Below the pieces are notes generated by a model. That model was not told where the DNA came from, did no database searches, and saw only the letters and a list, made by a program, of their open reading frames with translations. Below are positions 47,100 to 59,300 of a stretch of DNA of 64,000 bases, one piece after another (within the stretch, counting starts at the first letter, position 1; every line of letters begins with the position of its first letter). The position numbers and the translations under genes are program-made. The stretch is from positions 800,568 to 864,567 of the forward strand of contig RPFO01000584.1 of assembly GCA_009746045.1 (NCBI GenBank), given 5' to 3'. This DNA is from Mesostigma viride. Its lineage: Eukaryota; Streptophyta; Mesostigmatophyceae; Mesostigmatales; Mesostigmataceae.

Positions 47100-49370
47100 C
47101 GCGGCGAATATTTTCCGCGCGAAAAAATTCGCGGTACCAGCCGTACCGTGAAAAGTGGGTGCACGGTGCGCGCACCCCATGCGGAAGTGGCCATGGCGAC
47201 TGCGTTTAGGCGAAACTAGCAATGTAGGGCTAGAGAAATGCCAAAAAAATGCTCGAATGTTGAAGACGATGATTTAATGATGTTGGTTTGTGGCGGCAAG
47301 TAGCTGATTTACAATATCGCTGCTTTCTTTTTCTGCCATCGGCATGGGGGGTAAACTGCATTTTTTCGTCGCGCGGAATGAAATAGAATTCGTGATAGCG
47401 GCAATAAATTCGCAGTTTTGGGGGGCTTTTTGACCGCGACGGATGCATTAGTATCGGTAGCATTTAATTCCAAACCGAACTGGTGCTTTTTGCTACATTT
47501 TCGGCCATTCTCGGTAAGTAATTCTTCAGGCCTCCGCAGTGCATGTCGGAACCTTCCATGGAAGAACGGCCTTTGTTGCGCGCCTGGGCGAGGGATCTGC
47601 GAGGGAAAGGTATAGATTTGTCGCGAATGTTCTGTGCTATCAGTTCTTTCTTCTATGAGCTCATCGTTTGAAGTTTTTTTCGTTCTTTTTGGGCAGTTTC
47701 CGCCAGCTAGCTCGCCGTTGCTTGCCGTGGTGTTGTCGAATACCTGGCAGCTTTAGATTGTTTTCGTTGATGTCGTGGTCAAGGCCGCTTCAGTCGAAGC
47801 CTATAGCTTCTCGGGAAGGTTTAAGGTATTTCATGAAACGTGTTCTGGCAAGGATGTTGTGCGTATGGACGCTTCTTGTTGTGTGAGAGTGACGCACCCT
47901 CTCTTCGCAGCGGCATCACAGCCCTCATGCGCTGGGGGCCCGCCAATGGTGTCTTTCCATTTTATCGTGCAGGGGAGGAAGTGTTTTATTGACGATCATG
48001 TTGGAGATATTGCATTTGTGTGACTGCATGTAGATAGCTGCCACCATTGGTTTATTTGAGCTTTCCCTTGATATGATGATGTGAAAAGACTGCAATGTGC
48101 TGAGCCAACCATGGTTGACATGGTTGACTGCATGCAAGCTTTCTATGCCGTGATCTCCTTGGTTCCTTGCCCTCCATAGTTCCAGTTTGTTGCCCATCTC
48201 AGGTAGGGCAGTAAAGGAGTCGTTGCAGTGTTGATTAGCTTGGTTGGCATAAACCTTAACACTCTAACCTGGGAGAAACATAGAAAATGCTGATTAGGCA
48301 TTTTAGTGCCATCATCATTATTGTTATTCACATGCTTATAAGTCTGGCCATGCTCGAGGGACAGTGAAGGGGTATGAGGTGTGTGGCCACCCATTTGTAC
48401 TTCACAACATATTCAGCATGTATTTGATGCATGTTGGATCGCATGTAAAGTGTAATTGTGTTTACTTGGTTGCTGAGTGGTCCTTAGCGCCTTGTCAGGT
48501 GGTCGTCTAGGAAAGCCATCAGAGCGTGCCACAGTGGCCCCCGACCTTGAGCATGTGTCGTCATCAGTGTGCAAGAGTTAGAGGTGCTTTTGGTCATAGA
48601 TTTGCTGAGTTCTTGGCATGAAGTTTACAAGGTATTACCTTGGGTTGAGTATAGTGTATGCTCGCTTGGCATGTATGCCTAGCGATCGTGTTGCTATGCT
48701 TGCGCTGGCAAGGTTGGCCATGCCGAGGGCAGGTGAGGGCAGATGAGGTGCCTAGGCGTTTGCTTATGTTTTGTGATCGAGTTGGGCATGTTTTTTGGCT
48801 TTTTGGATGGAAAACATCATGCCTAAGTGGCCTTGTACAAAGAAAAACCTTCTTTAGCTTATGTTCAGGTTTTAGCACGTATAACCTTATAACTTGAGCT
48901 AGACTTGTCGGAATGACCTGGGACTTGGAAGACAGTTGTCCCCCTGTTAGACGGATTTTCGCTGCAGAAAAAAGTATTTTTTTGACGTGTTTATAAAAAG
49001 TTATTCCCAATGTCCGGTAAAAAAAGGGTCGTTTTGCGGGGAAATTAATAACTGTTCGAGGTTTTGCCCTTTCCATGATGTTAATAGCTCAGCAAGCTAC
49101 AAACTCAGGGAACTAAAAACGCTGCAGGCAGTTTTGCAAACAAATGTGTGCATTGGCTGGGGCATACCCAGCCCTAATTAGCGTCTTTTGCTATTTATAG
49201 CGCATTATTGGCGTATATATGGGGGTAGTGCCCCCAACAAGTGCATGGACAACTCACTAGAGATGTTATTTAGTGCCCCCAATCATAACTTAGCGTTGTG
49301 CAAATGAATTTCAAGTGATATTACCATAGGTCAATTTTTAAGGGTTTTGGGGTGCCACCTCCCCGTTTAT
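47100..49370. other. Stretch without recognised genes
   Basis: Moderately AT-rich, with short ORFs only and nothing recognisable on either strand. Confidence 0.4.
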
Positions 49371-49374
49371 TCGG

Positions 49375-49965
49375 AGTGATAGTCAACGACCTATACTACC
49401 AATAGCTGCCGCATATCAAACATCGGTTTTTCATCGGGCCCGTCGAGGGCGATGACGGTGACGGTCGTCACCGTCATCGCCCTCGACGGGCCAACATCTA
49501 AACTCTTCTCTTAATCAACAATCTATATTACCAATAGCCGCCGCCTATCAAACAGATCCTATTCATCACGCGCGTCAACGCCCCGTCATCGCCCCGTCAT
49601 CGCCCCGTGATCGCCATGCCGAGCCAGCCGAGGGCCAACCTCTTAACTCTTTACATTTGTATTCGGAGTAGTAGTCAACGACCTATATTACCAATAGCCG
49701 CCGCATATCAAAAAGGTCGTATTCATGACGCCCGTCGAGGGCGATGACGGTGACGCCGTCACCGTCATCGCCCACGGGCCAACATCTAAACTCTTCTCTT
49801 AATCAACAATCTATATTACCAATAGCCGCCGCCTGTCAAACAGATCCTATTCATCACGCGCGTCAACGCCCCGTCATCGCCCCGTCATCGCCCCGTCATC
49901 GCTCCGTGATCGCCATGCCGACTGCCGAGGGCCAACCTCTTAACTCTTTATTCGGAGTAATAGTT
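49375..49965. repeat. Higher-order repeat, 288-bp period, two copies
   Basis: Each period has an A half, with a palindrome (GGGCGATGACGGTGACG and its complement), and a B half with CGCCCCGTCATC repeated three or four times. Both halves begin with CTATATTACCAATAGCCGCC. The anchor CCAACATCTAAACTCTTCTC is at 49491 and 49779. Confidence 0.85.
49437..49492. repeat. Perfect palindrome, 27-bp arms
   Basis: Left arm 49437-49463 and right arm 49466-49492 are exact reverse complements around a 2-base centre (GT). The second copy near 49736-49779 keeps 17-bp arms. It would extrude as a strong hairpin or cruciform. Confidence 0.95.
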
Positions 49966-49969
49966 AACT

Positions 49970-50930
49970 GCCGGCATTGCCATACAAGAAGAAGCTCTCG
50001 ATCCTAGGTATAGACTACCTCGGGTATCATCATCGTAATTGCTAGCATCGAGATCATTCATACCTACCGACGATGGCCAGCTGCAAAAGAAAAATGTCGA
50101 CCAACAGACAGGACCTATCGCCGGGAACCCTCAAGGCAATAAGGGCGAGACAGGTTTTCACCGTTAAGTAAAGTTGTCCACATCGTGCTAAGGAATTTGT
50201 GCTAATCTATGAGTACCTATATGGACACTTTGTCGCATTTTTTACATGGCAAATAAGCGATGTATGTGTCATGTAGGCTGCCATTGGTGCATGCATGCAT
50301 GGGCCAGCAATGATGGTCAGAGGTACATTGTGCCTATGAGATAACCATCGATTTGTTGATCAGCAAGTGATTCATTACGTGAGACAACAATATGTTTGGG
50401 GGCTAAGCTTCTTACATTGGTCACATGGCCCGCCATAATTGTTTTCTTATGTGTTTAAGGTTAGGGCTCTGTTCATGACTGAACGTCATGAACGCGCTCT
50501 ATTCATGACATTGATTAATTGATTTTAATTAGTCTCATGTCCATGTTGGGGGACCGGGATCTCTGAATTCCCCAAAGAAGATATAGTGGAAGTCACCCCA
50601 AGACGTCAATATCCGTCAAGACGTCAATAACAACATGTATGTCCACAGCTCAGCTAGTAGTCTAAAATATGGGCCTCGAGCTAATCTTGCACGCAAGCAA
50701 TGCCTATCATCAAGGATTAATTAATGCCTATCAACAAGGAGACAATCATGCTTGTTAAATTTCCTAGGACCCACAACTGGGGGGTCGTAGTCTTTGACAA
50801 TGTCCGCCTGGGCAACGCTACTAATCCTACACATCCGAGGTCCCATGTCTGAATAAGAGGGGTTGAGCGGATGACGCCAACAGTGTCTGTGCTCTGCATG
50901 TCAGCTAAAATCATATCGCGGAGACAAACA
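49970..50930. other. Stretch without recognised genes
   Basis: No coding or repeat structure seen apart from short AT-rich words near 50510 and 50710. Confidence 0.4.
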
Positions 50931-50933
50931 TAT

Positions 50934-51132
50934 GGCCCCACCGTCTAGGTCATCTAGTCGCTCCACACGTAAGCCAGCCATAATTTCAATGCACAAGGAT
51001 ACACATTTCCATCACCATTCATCTTCATCATCCTGAACGACTCGAAAACGCGGAAAAGATAACGGCAGGCTCGAGCTACCATGGTCCGGATTCTCCCGAT
51101 TTCTGGCCTGCGCTGGTTGTCTCTTTGATATT
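50934..51132 (+). repeat. Left direct repeat (candidate pseudo-LTR)
   Basis: Begins GGCCCCACCGTCTAGG and ends GTTGTCTCTTTGATAT. Matches 57197-57394 with one substitution and one single-base gap seen by eye. Confidence 0.85.
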
Positions 51133-52066
51133 AGATTGGTTGAATATAGTTCGTTTTCGGCTAGGAGGCGTGGCCTTTGCATGACGGGCAAGAGGATTTC
51201 AGCCGTGGGCAACCAAGCACACATGTCGTCGGGCTAGTCCGACGAGTGCGCACGTGAACCGGCACTCCCGGTCACACACGACACCATAGAGATAGTCAGC
51301 TGCACCGCCTCATGTCGGCGAAACCCATAGTTCCATCGGAATCGTTTCAGCGGCCGGCATTTCCTCTCCGCGTTTCCTCAACCTCGTTTTCAGGATCATA
51401 CTCATCGTTCCTGCATTTTCCTCTTCCACGCAGGTTGTGGCTTTTTTGAAAGCCACGAATGTACCCGGGGATGGGACGCTTCGGCTGCCTCAATGCCTAC
51501 ACATTCAATACGATGTCCCCCTCTCACCTTCCTCCATCATTCCGCTCACATTGCACTACGTGTCTGTGTTTTGTTCTTTTTCTTGTTCTCGTTTGTTTTG
51601 CTGTTCTTGTCCTTTTTCTTTTACTTTTACTGAGGGAGCTAGGCTGGGCTGCGCGCTGTGTGTGCTACTCTCGTGTTTTTCTGTGGGCACTTGAGAGACT
51701 AACCAAGGATCGGGCCCCCCACACGGCAATATCAGCCTTTGCTTTTGTTTACCCTCCCATATCTCTTTACAAACGCCAAAAAAACACAAAGGCAGGAGCA
51801 CGGTGACTCATCTGGAACATGAAGAAGGGAAATCTTTTCGTTACAGGAAAGAGGTGTCAAGTATGACAATTGGAAGGCCCCCCCACTGGGAATCCACATG
51901 TTCCGAGTCCATTCAGCTGTGTTGTTAGCCACATCCTGCCCCGGGGAGATGCATCATGGACCACCGCTATCGCGTAACGGGTGTTACGCAGTGAATATTG
52001 ACTTACCTCAATATGCTCCGCTCTGGTTCTGTTTGATGTCTTAGCTCTCAGTGCATCTGAATCATC

Positions 52067-53912
52067 ATGAAACACCTTATGACTTTCTGGCATGCTCTTA
52101 CCCTCCACAGAATACGGCAATCCAGTGGCATTGATTACCGGAAGTACACTGCTATTTCTCGGCAGTTCCCCTATCGTATCTCCTCACAGGCATGGCGGAA
52201 GCGTTGTCGCATCAACACGCGCCATAACCATCACTGCAAGGATGACCATACTCTACGTCGCCTCCGGCGCTTACAGCGCACGCATTTGTCGCTTACCAAC
52301 TCCACTCGCCCACACCCCGTAAGCACCCATCGCGTCATTTATGCCATTTACAACCGCAGGTACCCTCAGCGTATCTACGTTGGCCAGACGCAACGGGATG
52401 CCTGGACGCGTTTTCAGGAACATGTCCGAGCGGCACGCCGCCTTCATATTGGCCGCCCTGCCGCCAACGACGACACCCCCCTACATGGCGCCATGGCCCA
52501 ATACGGGTGGTGGGATTGGCGAGTCGTCCCCTTGGAACATGTCCCCGGCACCTTTACCGGCGCCGCTTTTCGCAAAGCCGCAGGGCATCGGGAAACGTTT
52601 TGGAAACGAATGTTACATGCATTTCTGCCCCACGGTTTTTGCATTGAAGGCAAGAGTTTCAAAGCTCGGTCTCGCCGCCGCCCGCCTCCCCTCCGTCCCC
52701 GCCCTCTTATGTTCATCCGTGCCTGGCGTCTGAAGCACAATCTCCACCCATATCGCCCCTATCCCCCCAGCGTCACCCCGGCCCCTCCACCTTCCACACA
52801 TGTGTCCACCGATCCTTCCCTTTACTCCACCAGTCTCCGCTGCTTACGTCACATGTCTCGGCTTATGCAACGCGGCAACTTTCATGCATCCTATCTCGAA
52901 GCCTGCAGCTTGAAGAAGCTTACCAGCTTACACATTGCCGTCGGGTCGTGCTCCCCAGCTGATCTGCAAGTCCCCCGCTCCCATGCCACTAGTCTGCGAG
53001 GCCTTCTCTCACGTATCATTCGGCACCGTGTCAATGGGAATGCAGATGCACTGCGTCCGCGCCGTTTGCTGATCTCACCTTTCATTCATGCTGCGATGGA
53101 TGAGCTGTGTTTGCCACACATTCTGCATTTGCCGCAAGTGCAGGCTGCGATGCCGCTCGTGGTGCGCAACACTTTCGGCACTCCCATTGCCGCCTGGCAT
53201 TACTCTCCCACCTTGGGACAAATGGTTTTCAGCAACGGGAAGGTCAGCCGCGATACAACGCCCACCGAGCTGGCCACCATCTTGGCAGGGCCCTGCCCCT
53301 GCCAACAACAACGGTATTTCAAGTACCTTGATCCCACCTCACAGCACGTCATGACCGCTGACCTCAGCATCCTGCCGAGCCACACGCTTGTAGACCTTTT
53401 TGCCAAAGGCACCAAGTTTCGGCCGTGGGTCCAGCGCACGTGTGCCAAAGAGGTGAATGCACTGCTCTCCACATCACTGCGCAAATTCTGCAATGCCATG
53501 AGCACGGACCTACAGCTTGCTCCCCTTGCCATGGAACCGTGGTTTCGCGCCGTCATTCACGAATGCAATGCACGTCTCACCAGGCTTGATTACCGTCTCC
53601 AGCAGGTCCACCGCACCACCTGGCTCAACACCACAGATAAAGCACTTCTTGACCACTTCAAGCAGGACTTTATCATCACGTGTGTTGACAAGAGTGCCAA
53701 CAACTTTGCTTTCATATGCAAGAAGCACTACCTTGCTACTTTGCAACACGAGTTGGCGTCCAGCCCTACCTATGTTCAGCGTGCACAGTCCACCGCCAGT
53801 ATCACTGCTGCTCATCGGGCTTTTCTGCACAGCCAAAACATTTTTGCTCGGGCATTCCTTAAGCGGCAGCGACGCGCCACCACCACTACGTTCCCATATC
53901 TGTATCTCACTC
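52067..53912 (+). pseudogene. Penelope-like ORF, 5' part: GIY-YIG nuclease and linker
   Basis: From the ATG at 52067 about 616 codons are open, to the TTAA at which a DNA element has inserted. Residues about 85-180 form a GIY-YIG nuclease: RVIYAIYNRR, RIYVGQTQRDAW, RFQEHVRAAR and later GHRETFWKRML with the conserved Glu. These enzymes nick DNA, and in Penelope-like elements the nick primes reverse transcription. A long basic linker follows. The last ~150 residues (CPCQQQRYFKYLD, FIITCVDKSANNFAFICKKHY) are the region that precedes RT motif 1 in this family. Reading continues after the insertion at 55620. Confidence 0.88.
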
Positions 53913-53916
53913 TTAA

Positions 53917-55615
53917 CCCCTAAATGGGCAGAAATACTGCCGATGCATCGGCTGTAACTTCACAATTTTGCAAACCAGATGCCATCCAACCCACCCATAT
54001 CCGATGGCTATCCTTGGGGGCCAAGCATGTCCATGAGTTGCCCTTCGGGTTGGTATATCACAACCTTACATATATGCAGGGTAGGCCATGTATAACTGCC
54101 GTCAAAGTCAGGGGGGTCAAGACGAGCGTTTTCATTTTTGGTAGAATGTGCATTTTGAATTATGTTGTAAGAGCTAGGCACCTACCACTTCAGGGATGAT
54201 AAACAATTAGTTGCTGAACAGTTTGAGCCATTGGGGTCATCATTTGGGTGGGTATGCCAGCAGTTACACCCAGTACAGCCCATAGGGGTACCGTTGGTAA
54301 AAAGCAACCAAGGGGGTAGGAGTGGGCATACTACCTACTAATACCTACTAATATGGCCCCCAACCATGCCACACAATACATTTCCCTTCCACAATGATGG
54401 GGAAACATAACTGCATCATCACACTGCCCTTACATGGCACCTATGTGCAGGTGCCACCTTGTCCATGCACGTAGGTAACGTGGTACGGATACCCTACGTA
54501 AGGCATGCATTCTAGGAGGCAGCCACCAACAAACTAGTGATTTTAAGCCTATTTCAGCTTGCCCTAGCAAGGATAAACTAGGCCTAAGCTGCTATAGCTT
54601 GCCAGGTGATGGCCAGCACACCTGGTGGCACATGCTGACAATGGGAAGCTTCTACTCACCGGTTACATGCTTGATGATGCCACAGAGACCAGCCAACTGC
54701 CTCACACTCATGCAATATGTGTGTGGGAAATGTATAACAAACATATATGGAGGTATTCAAACCCATACAGCATCTAAAACTTATCACCATCACACTGTGG
54801 CAGGTCAACTGACTGAGGGAAGCATCTAAGAAGGGTGTTTTAGAAAGGGGCCAGGCCAGGGTCAAGAAAGAGCATGAATAATGCAAAAAGAATGTGCTAC
54901 ACAAGCTAGAACGTATATATAAACGTCAAACATCGATAGGAAAACGATGCTGAAGCTTTACCAGGCATGGATGGCGTTACCTTGGCCCAGGCGGTGGCCG
55001 CAAAATGGCGCATTTCGGCACACCAAAGTTGTGCAGCATGGTCGCTGGATTCGGCGATTTCTGGCCACCCTTGCACGTTTACGACTACTATGTATCATAA
55101 AAAGTACAAAGAAACCAATATATCCTTTAAAATACGCCGGAAAGGTATTGCTGTCAACGTTTCTATCGTCCGGCCTGATCGCAGTTTTTTCCAGCAAGAA
55201 CGCTGCCGACACCTATCAAATGGCATTCCCGCGGTCCAAAAATTGGCCTGTGTGATCTTTAGGACGTATAAAATCAATTTCCTAAGTTTGGTCAGAAAAT
55301 TCGAACGAAAACGTAAATGCCATGCGTGGGCGCAAGCCGCCATGGCCAGGTCGTCGTTTTCCGGAATGCACGTTGTACGTGAAAAAGTACCCTGACCCCT
55401 TGTACTTTGACCGGCCAGAACACCTCTATAACTTTGTCAGAAGTATGCAAACCCTAGTACCATGCTGTGAGGAAAATTATAAACTTTCGATCTTCTCAGC
55501 TAAACTTTTCCTAATTCTCAATAGTTTTCGCGGCATTTGGTCCCCCGAGAAGGGGCCGACGTGTCGGCTGTAACTCAGTTTTAGGCGGAAAATCGGCAGC
55601 CAGACCATTTAGGGG
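53917..55615. mobile_element. Non-autonomous piggyBac-like element in the Penelope RT
   Basis: It is flanked by TTAA on both sides (53913-53916, 55616-55619), and its ends are inverted repeats reading CCCCTAAATGG from each side. TTAA duplication and a CCC-initial inverted repeat are hallmarks of piggyBac. The 1,699 bp hold no transposase-like ORF. Subterminal GTCGGCTGTAACT-like words occur near both ends. Its removal with one TTAA rejoins the RT in frame (LTLKLHKTPVALRTI). Confidence 0.85.
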
Positions 55616-55619
55616 TTAA

Positions 55620-56700
55620 GCTACACAAAACTCCTGTTGCTTTGCGCACCATTGCTGCGTCGCATTCAGCCCCACTGATGCCTCTCTCGAAACTCATCTG
55701 CCATGCTTTGAATGCTCTTCTCCCCGAAGCCAATGCATTATGGGTGGAGGTGCTGTCGAATGCCGGGTATGAATGCGCTGGTAGTTGGATCGTCATAGAC
55801 TCAGCCCAAGTACGCCTACGCCTTGCCGCCCTTAGCCGTTCTAAGACAGCAGCAGAGAAACGTATACCTATGCCTATAGCCACCTATGATTTCACCACTC
55901 TATATACCACACTAGATTTGCACGATTTGAAAGCTCGTTTAGATAGCCTCCTTACTCGTCTGTATGCACGTAGCCGGCCTCACGGGCGCAACCACCTGCA
56001 CGTGCGTGTTTCTCAGACCAAGCCCACGGCAACGTGGCTCTCAGGGATCGCGGCAGGTGCTATCGTGCGGGATGGTTATAATTATATTATCACGAAGGCT
56101 GACCTTGTCCATTGGATCTCTTATCTTGTTGATAACACCTTCATCTGTTTTGCGGGCAATGTATACCAACAAGCTATCGGCATCCCTATGGGCACTAACT
56201 GTGCCGGGCTCCTTGCAAACCTCTATCTATACACTTATGAGCTTGCATTCATGGAGAATCTCATTGCCTCAAACGATGATGTTCTCATCAGGCGTTTTAT
56301 CCATACATGTCGATACATTGATGATGTCATCGCTTTCGACAACCCTGATTTCGCAACCCATTTGTATATCACCGCTGGTCTGCCTGGCATCTACCCGCAA
56401 GCGTCCCTCACATTAAAGCTCACGTCGGAGGATACTCACTGCAATTACCTCGATCTTAACATTACCCATAACAAGAAGGGCTGGCGTACGGCTGTCTATG
56501 ATAAGCGCAAGGATCCTAAATACCAGCAAATTCCTTTTATTCGTTACCCCGATATTCACAGTCTCCTTTCCCACACAGCAAAATATGGTGTTGTTCTTTC
56601 TCAGTTACATCGTTTTTCCCGTCTTTGTTCTTATCGTGTTGATTTCATCACGACTCTTGTTTCAAGAGCTCTTGCAGCGTTTATTGGTCAAAGACTATGA
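55620..56700 (+). pseudogene. Penelope-like ORF, 3' part: reverse transcriptase
   Basis: The RT starts with KLHKTPVALRTI across the insertion scar. It continues with motif A (ATYDFTTLYTTL, near 55880), motif B (AIGIPMGTNCAGLLANL, near 56175), motif C (RYIDDVIAF, near 56312) and YLDLNI (near 56450). All catalytic Asp are present. The frame stops at TGA 56698-56700; a +1 frame carries on as VKDYDRAIMLRQVRCFLQRH to 56833, probably the thumb, so one frameshift is likely near 56690. Both the transposon insertion and the frameshift make this copy dead. Confidence 0.9.
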
Positions 56701-57196
56701 CCGAGCCATTATGCTCCGTCAAGTCCGATGTTTTTTGCAACGTCACCCACATCTGTTCGGTGCTGCCCCTTGGCACAAGCTCTACAAACAGGTCGTGGAC
56801 CGGCTGGATCGCATAGTATCTCCGCACATCTGAACCCTGTGATGCCAGATCTCCTTTGCGGCCGTTCCGAGCTTGGCACTGGATTCGTTGTCCACATCGT
56901 CGCGTCGCTGCCGCAACACGCTGTTTTCTGGCATCCGCGGGCTTTTGGTTCCCGCCGCACATTTGAAAGTGCTGTCCTCCGGCTTTTTGCCTTTGCACCG
57001 TGTGCAGTTCTTGGACGTTTGGAATCATGGCATGGCTAACGTGATGACTGACTAGCTAGACCTTTTCAGTGGTTTTCCATTTGCGGGTATTTCCTCGTAA
57101 ATGGTGGGAGAGCGATCGCAGCAACTGGTGCTCACCACTAGACACTCCCGGCCAGCTAGGCTAGAAACACACGCCCTGATCAAGCATGCTGTTTCC

Positions 57197-57394
57197 GGCC
57201 CCACCGTCTAGGTCATCTAGTCGCTCCACACGTAAGCCAGCCATAATTTCAATGCACAAGGATACACATTTCCATCACCATTAATCTTCATCATCCTGAA
57301 CGACTCGAAAACGCGGAAAAGATAACGGCAGGCTCGAGCTACCATGGTCCGGATTCTCCCGATTTCTGGCCTGCGCTGGTTGTCTCTTTGATAT
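57197..57394 (+). repeat. Right direct repeat (candidate pseudo-LTR)
   Basis: Second copy of the ~198-bp repeat, placed about 500 bp after the RT stop codon. Confidence 0.85.
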
Positions 57395-57399
57395 GGCGG

Positions 57400-57500
57400 T
57401 ATGTCCAATGTTGGCCACTGCGTCGCCTAACAGGTTCTTACATGGTCGGCAAGGGCCTGACCATGTAAGAAGATATCTCCCTGGCTGGCCAGTCCACAAG
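57400..57500 (-). pseudogene. LINE ORF2 C-terminal scrap
   Basis: Minus-strand GQPGRYLLTWSGPC matches the conserved C-terminal phrase of the other LINEs. A 13-bp-arm hairpin (TTCTTACATGGTC, 57435-57447; complement at 57459-57471) overlaps it. Confidence 0.55.
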
Positions 57501-57529
57501 GAACCAGCACAGACCTCATCTGAATCAAC

Positions 57530-58620
57530 CTGATTAATTAACTAACTACTTAATTCATTTATTAAACTCATGCCCCCATTAGGGAGTCAAGGAGCATTAG
57601 CTAACCCCGATTAATTAATTAATTAATTAATTAATTAATTAAGTAAACACGTGCTCCTGTTGGGGAGTCACGGAGCACCGAAGTGCTTTTAATCCCTGTG
57701 TGTGCACAACAGGAGAAAGGGCAGAGACCCCCAGTCTCCTTCATGCCTAAGGCATGCCACAGCTGCATTCGGGAACGCTAGCTAAACGGATCGACCCGCT
57801 AACGATCCGGCAATCTGTGGGTGCAATAAGACCCATGTGAGCATGGCATAACACTAGGAGCGTGGGCAAGTAATCTCATCATAGCCAGGACGTAGCATGG
57901 CTGTACTAGGACTATACCCCGATCAATGGATGGATGGATGGATGGATGGATGGATGGATGGATGGATGGATGGATGGATGGATGGATGGATGGATGGATG
58001 GATGGATGGATGGATGGATGGATGGATGGATGGATGGATGGATGGATGGATGGATGGATGGATGGATGGATGGATGGATGGATGGATGGATGGATGGATG
58101 GATGGATGGATGGATGGATGGATGGATGGATGGATGGATGGATGGATGGATGGATGGATGGATGGATGGATGGATGGATGGATGGATGGATGGATGGATG
58201 GATGGATGGATGGATGGATGGATGGATGGATGGATGGATGGATGGATGGATGGATGGATGGATGGATGGATGGATGGATGGATGGATGGATGGATGGATG
58301 GATGGATGGATGGATGGATGGATGGATGGATGGATGGATGGATGGATGGATGGATGGATGGATGGATGGATGGATGGATGGATGGATGGATGGATGGATG
58401 GATGGATGGATGGATGGATGGATGGATGGATGGATGGATGGATGGATGGATGGATGGATGGATGGATGGATGGATGGATGGATGGATGGATGGATGGATG
58501 GATGGATGGATGGATGGATGGATGGATGGATGGATGGATGGATGGATGGATGGATGGATGGATGGATGGATGGATGGATGGATGGATGGATGGATGGATG
58601 GATGGATGGATGGATGGATG
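57530..58620 (-). mobile_element. Minus-strand LINE 3' ends, family B, with giant TGGA array
   Basis: Two tails are visible. Near 57530-57600 is a TTAA-type tail with GGGAGTCAAGGAGCATTAG. At 57605-57645 is a long TTAA array followed by ACGTGCTCCTGTTGGGGAGTCACGGAGCA, a family B hairpin. The 3' UTR then runs to GACTATACCCCGATCAATGG and the TGGA array, matching the order in 39219-39370. No ORF2 coding was recognised beyond the array. Confidence 0.65.
57926..58620. repeat. TGGA microsatellite, about 174 units
   Basis: About 695 bp of apparently perfect ATGG/TGGA repeat with no interruptions. All long MDGW and IHPS frames over it are artefacts of a stop-free tetranucleotide. Confidence 0.98.
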
Positions 58621-58970
58621 TCAGGCTTGTCTTACATGATGCAGTGGAACTTTGGTGCTGGAGGGTTAATTGTGGCCCGGTCTGGTTTAGCTTCAGTGCT
58701 CTCATGGCGGCCTTCATTTGTAATTATTTGAATGCATGCCCATTGGGCCATGCATAGTGTATATTTTTTACGCATGCACGCCCATTATGTATCGCTGGGT
58801 CCATCCCATCAATGCTTGTTTATTGCCAGGTCTGGTGTAAGTAAGTTAGTACTTGCGTGTCATGCGCATGGGCATGTTTAGAGTACTATGCTAATCTCTT
58901 TAGAAACATAATTACACGGAAGTTACAAATCTCATCTGCATCATGCCCCAAGACACTACATTAAAGAATC
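58621..58970. other. Non-coding spacer
   Basis: No gene or repeat recognised. Confidence 0.4.
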
Positions 58971-58975
58971 AAATA

Positions 58976-59300
58976 AAATTATAACATGCCTCCGTTGGGA
59001 GATCATGCAGCACATGCATATTCCTTGCTGAATGGGTAGAGGTGGGTCAAGCCGCGACATCGAAATAAGCTAACTCTAAGCTATCTAGTCTACAAAATCC
59101 TCACTACACTTCTCCCCAAAGCGCCCCTTCCGCTTTGGGGGAGGGGGCTTACCCACATGGGCTGGCGTGTGAGCCGGGACATTGGTCTTCCACCTCTTCT
59201 TGTTCTGCATAGGAACAGAGAGCGAAGAAATGCGGTGTGGGGACCCCTTCTCGTGGTAATGCGTTACATGTACTCCCCACCGGGCTTTGCTCTTCATGGG
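58976..59300 (-). mobile_element. LINE 3' end, family C, minus strand
   Basis: Minus-strand coding ends VPMQNKKRWKTNVPAHTPA and KPPPPKRKGRFGE, close to the C-terminus of the 34638-38999 copy. The 3' UTR ends CTCCCAACGGAGGCATGTTA then TAATTT, as in that copy. Confidence 0.75.

Larger units (their letters stand above)
50934..57394 (+). mobile_element. Penelope-like retroelement with flanking direct repeats
   Basis: Direct repeats of 198-199 bp at 50934-51132 and 57197-57394 differ by about two changes and enclose one Penelope-like ORF. Penelope-like elements often sit between such partial copies (pseudo-LTRs) left by tandem insertion. Without the inserted DNA element (53917-55615 plus one TTAA) the unit would be about 4.76 kb including both repeats. 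The GIY-YIG domain is N-terminal to the RT, the permuted arrangement described for Chlamys-type elements of green algae and protists. Confidence 0.8.

Noticed and set aside
53924-55600. Transposase gene inside the TTAA element
   Set aside because: Only ORFs shorter than about 145 codons, with no DDE-like motif.
57897-58757. Long MDGW- and IHPS-repeat ORFs in several frames
   Set aside because: They arise from a stop-free TGGA tetranucleotide repeat and have no non-repeat domain.
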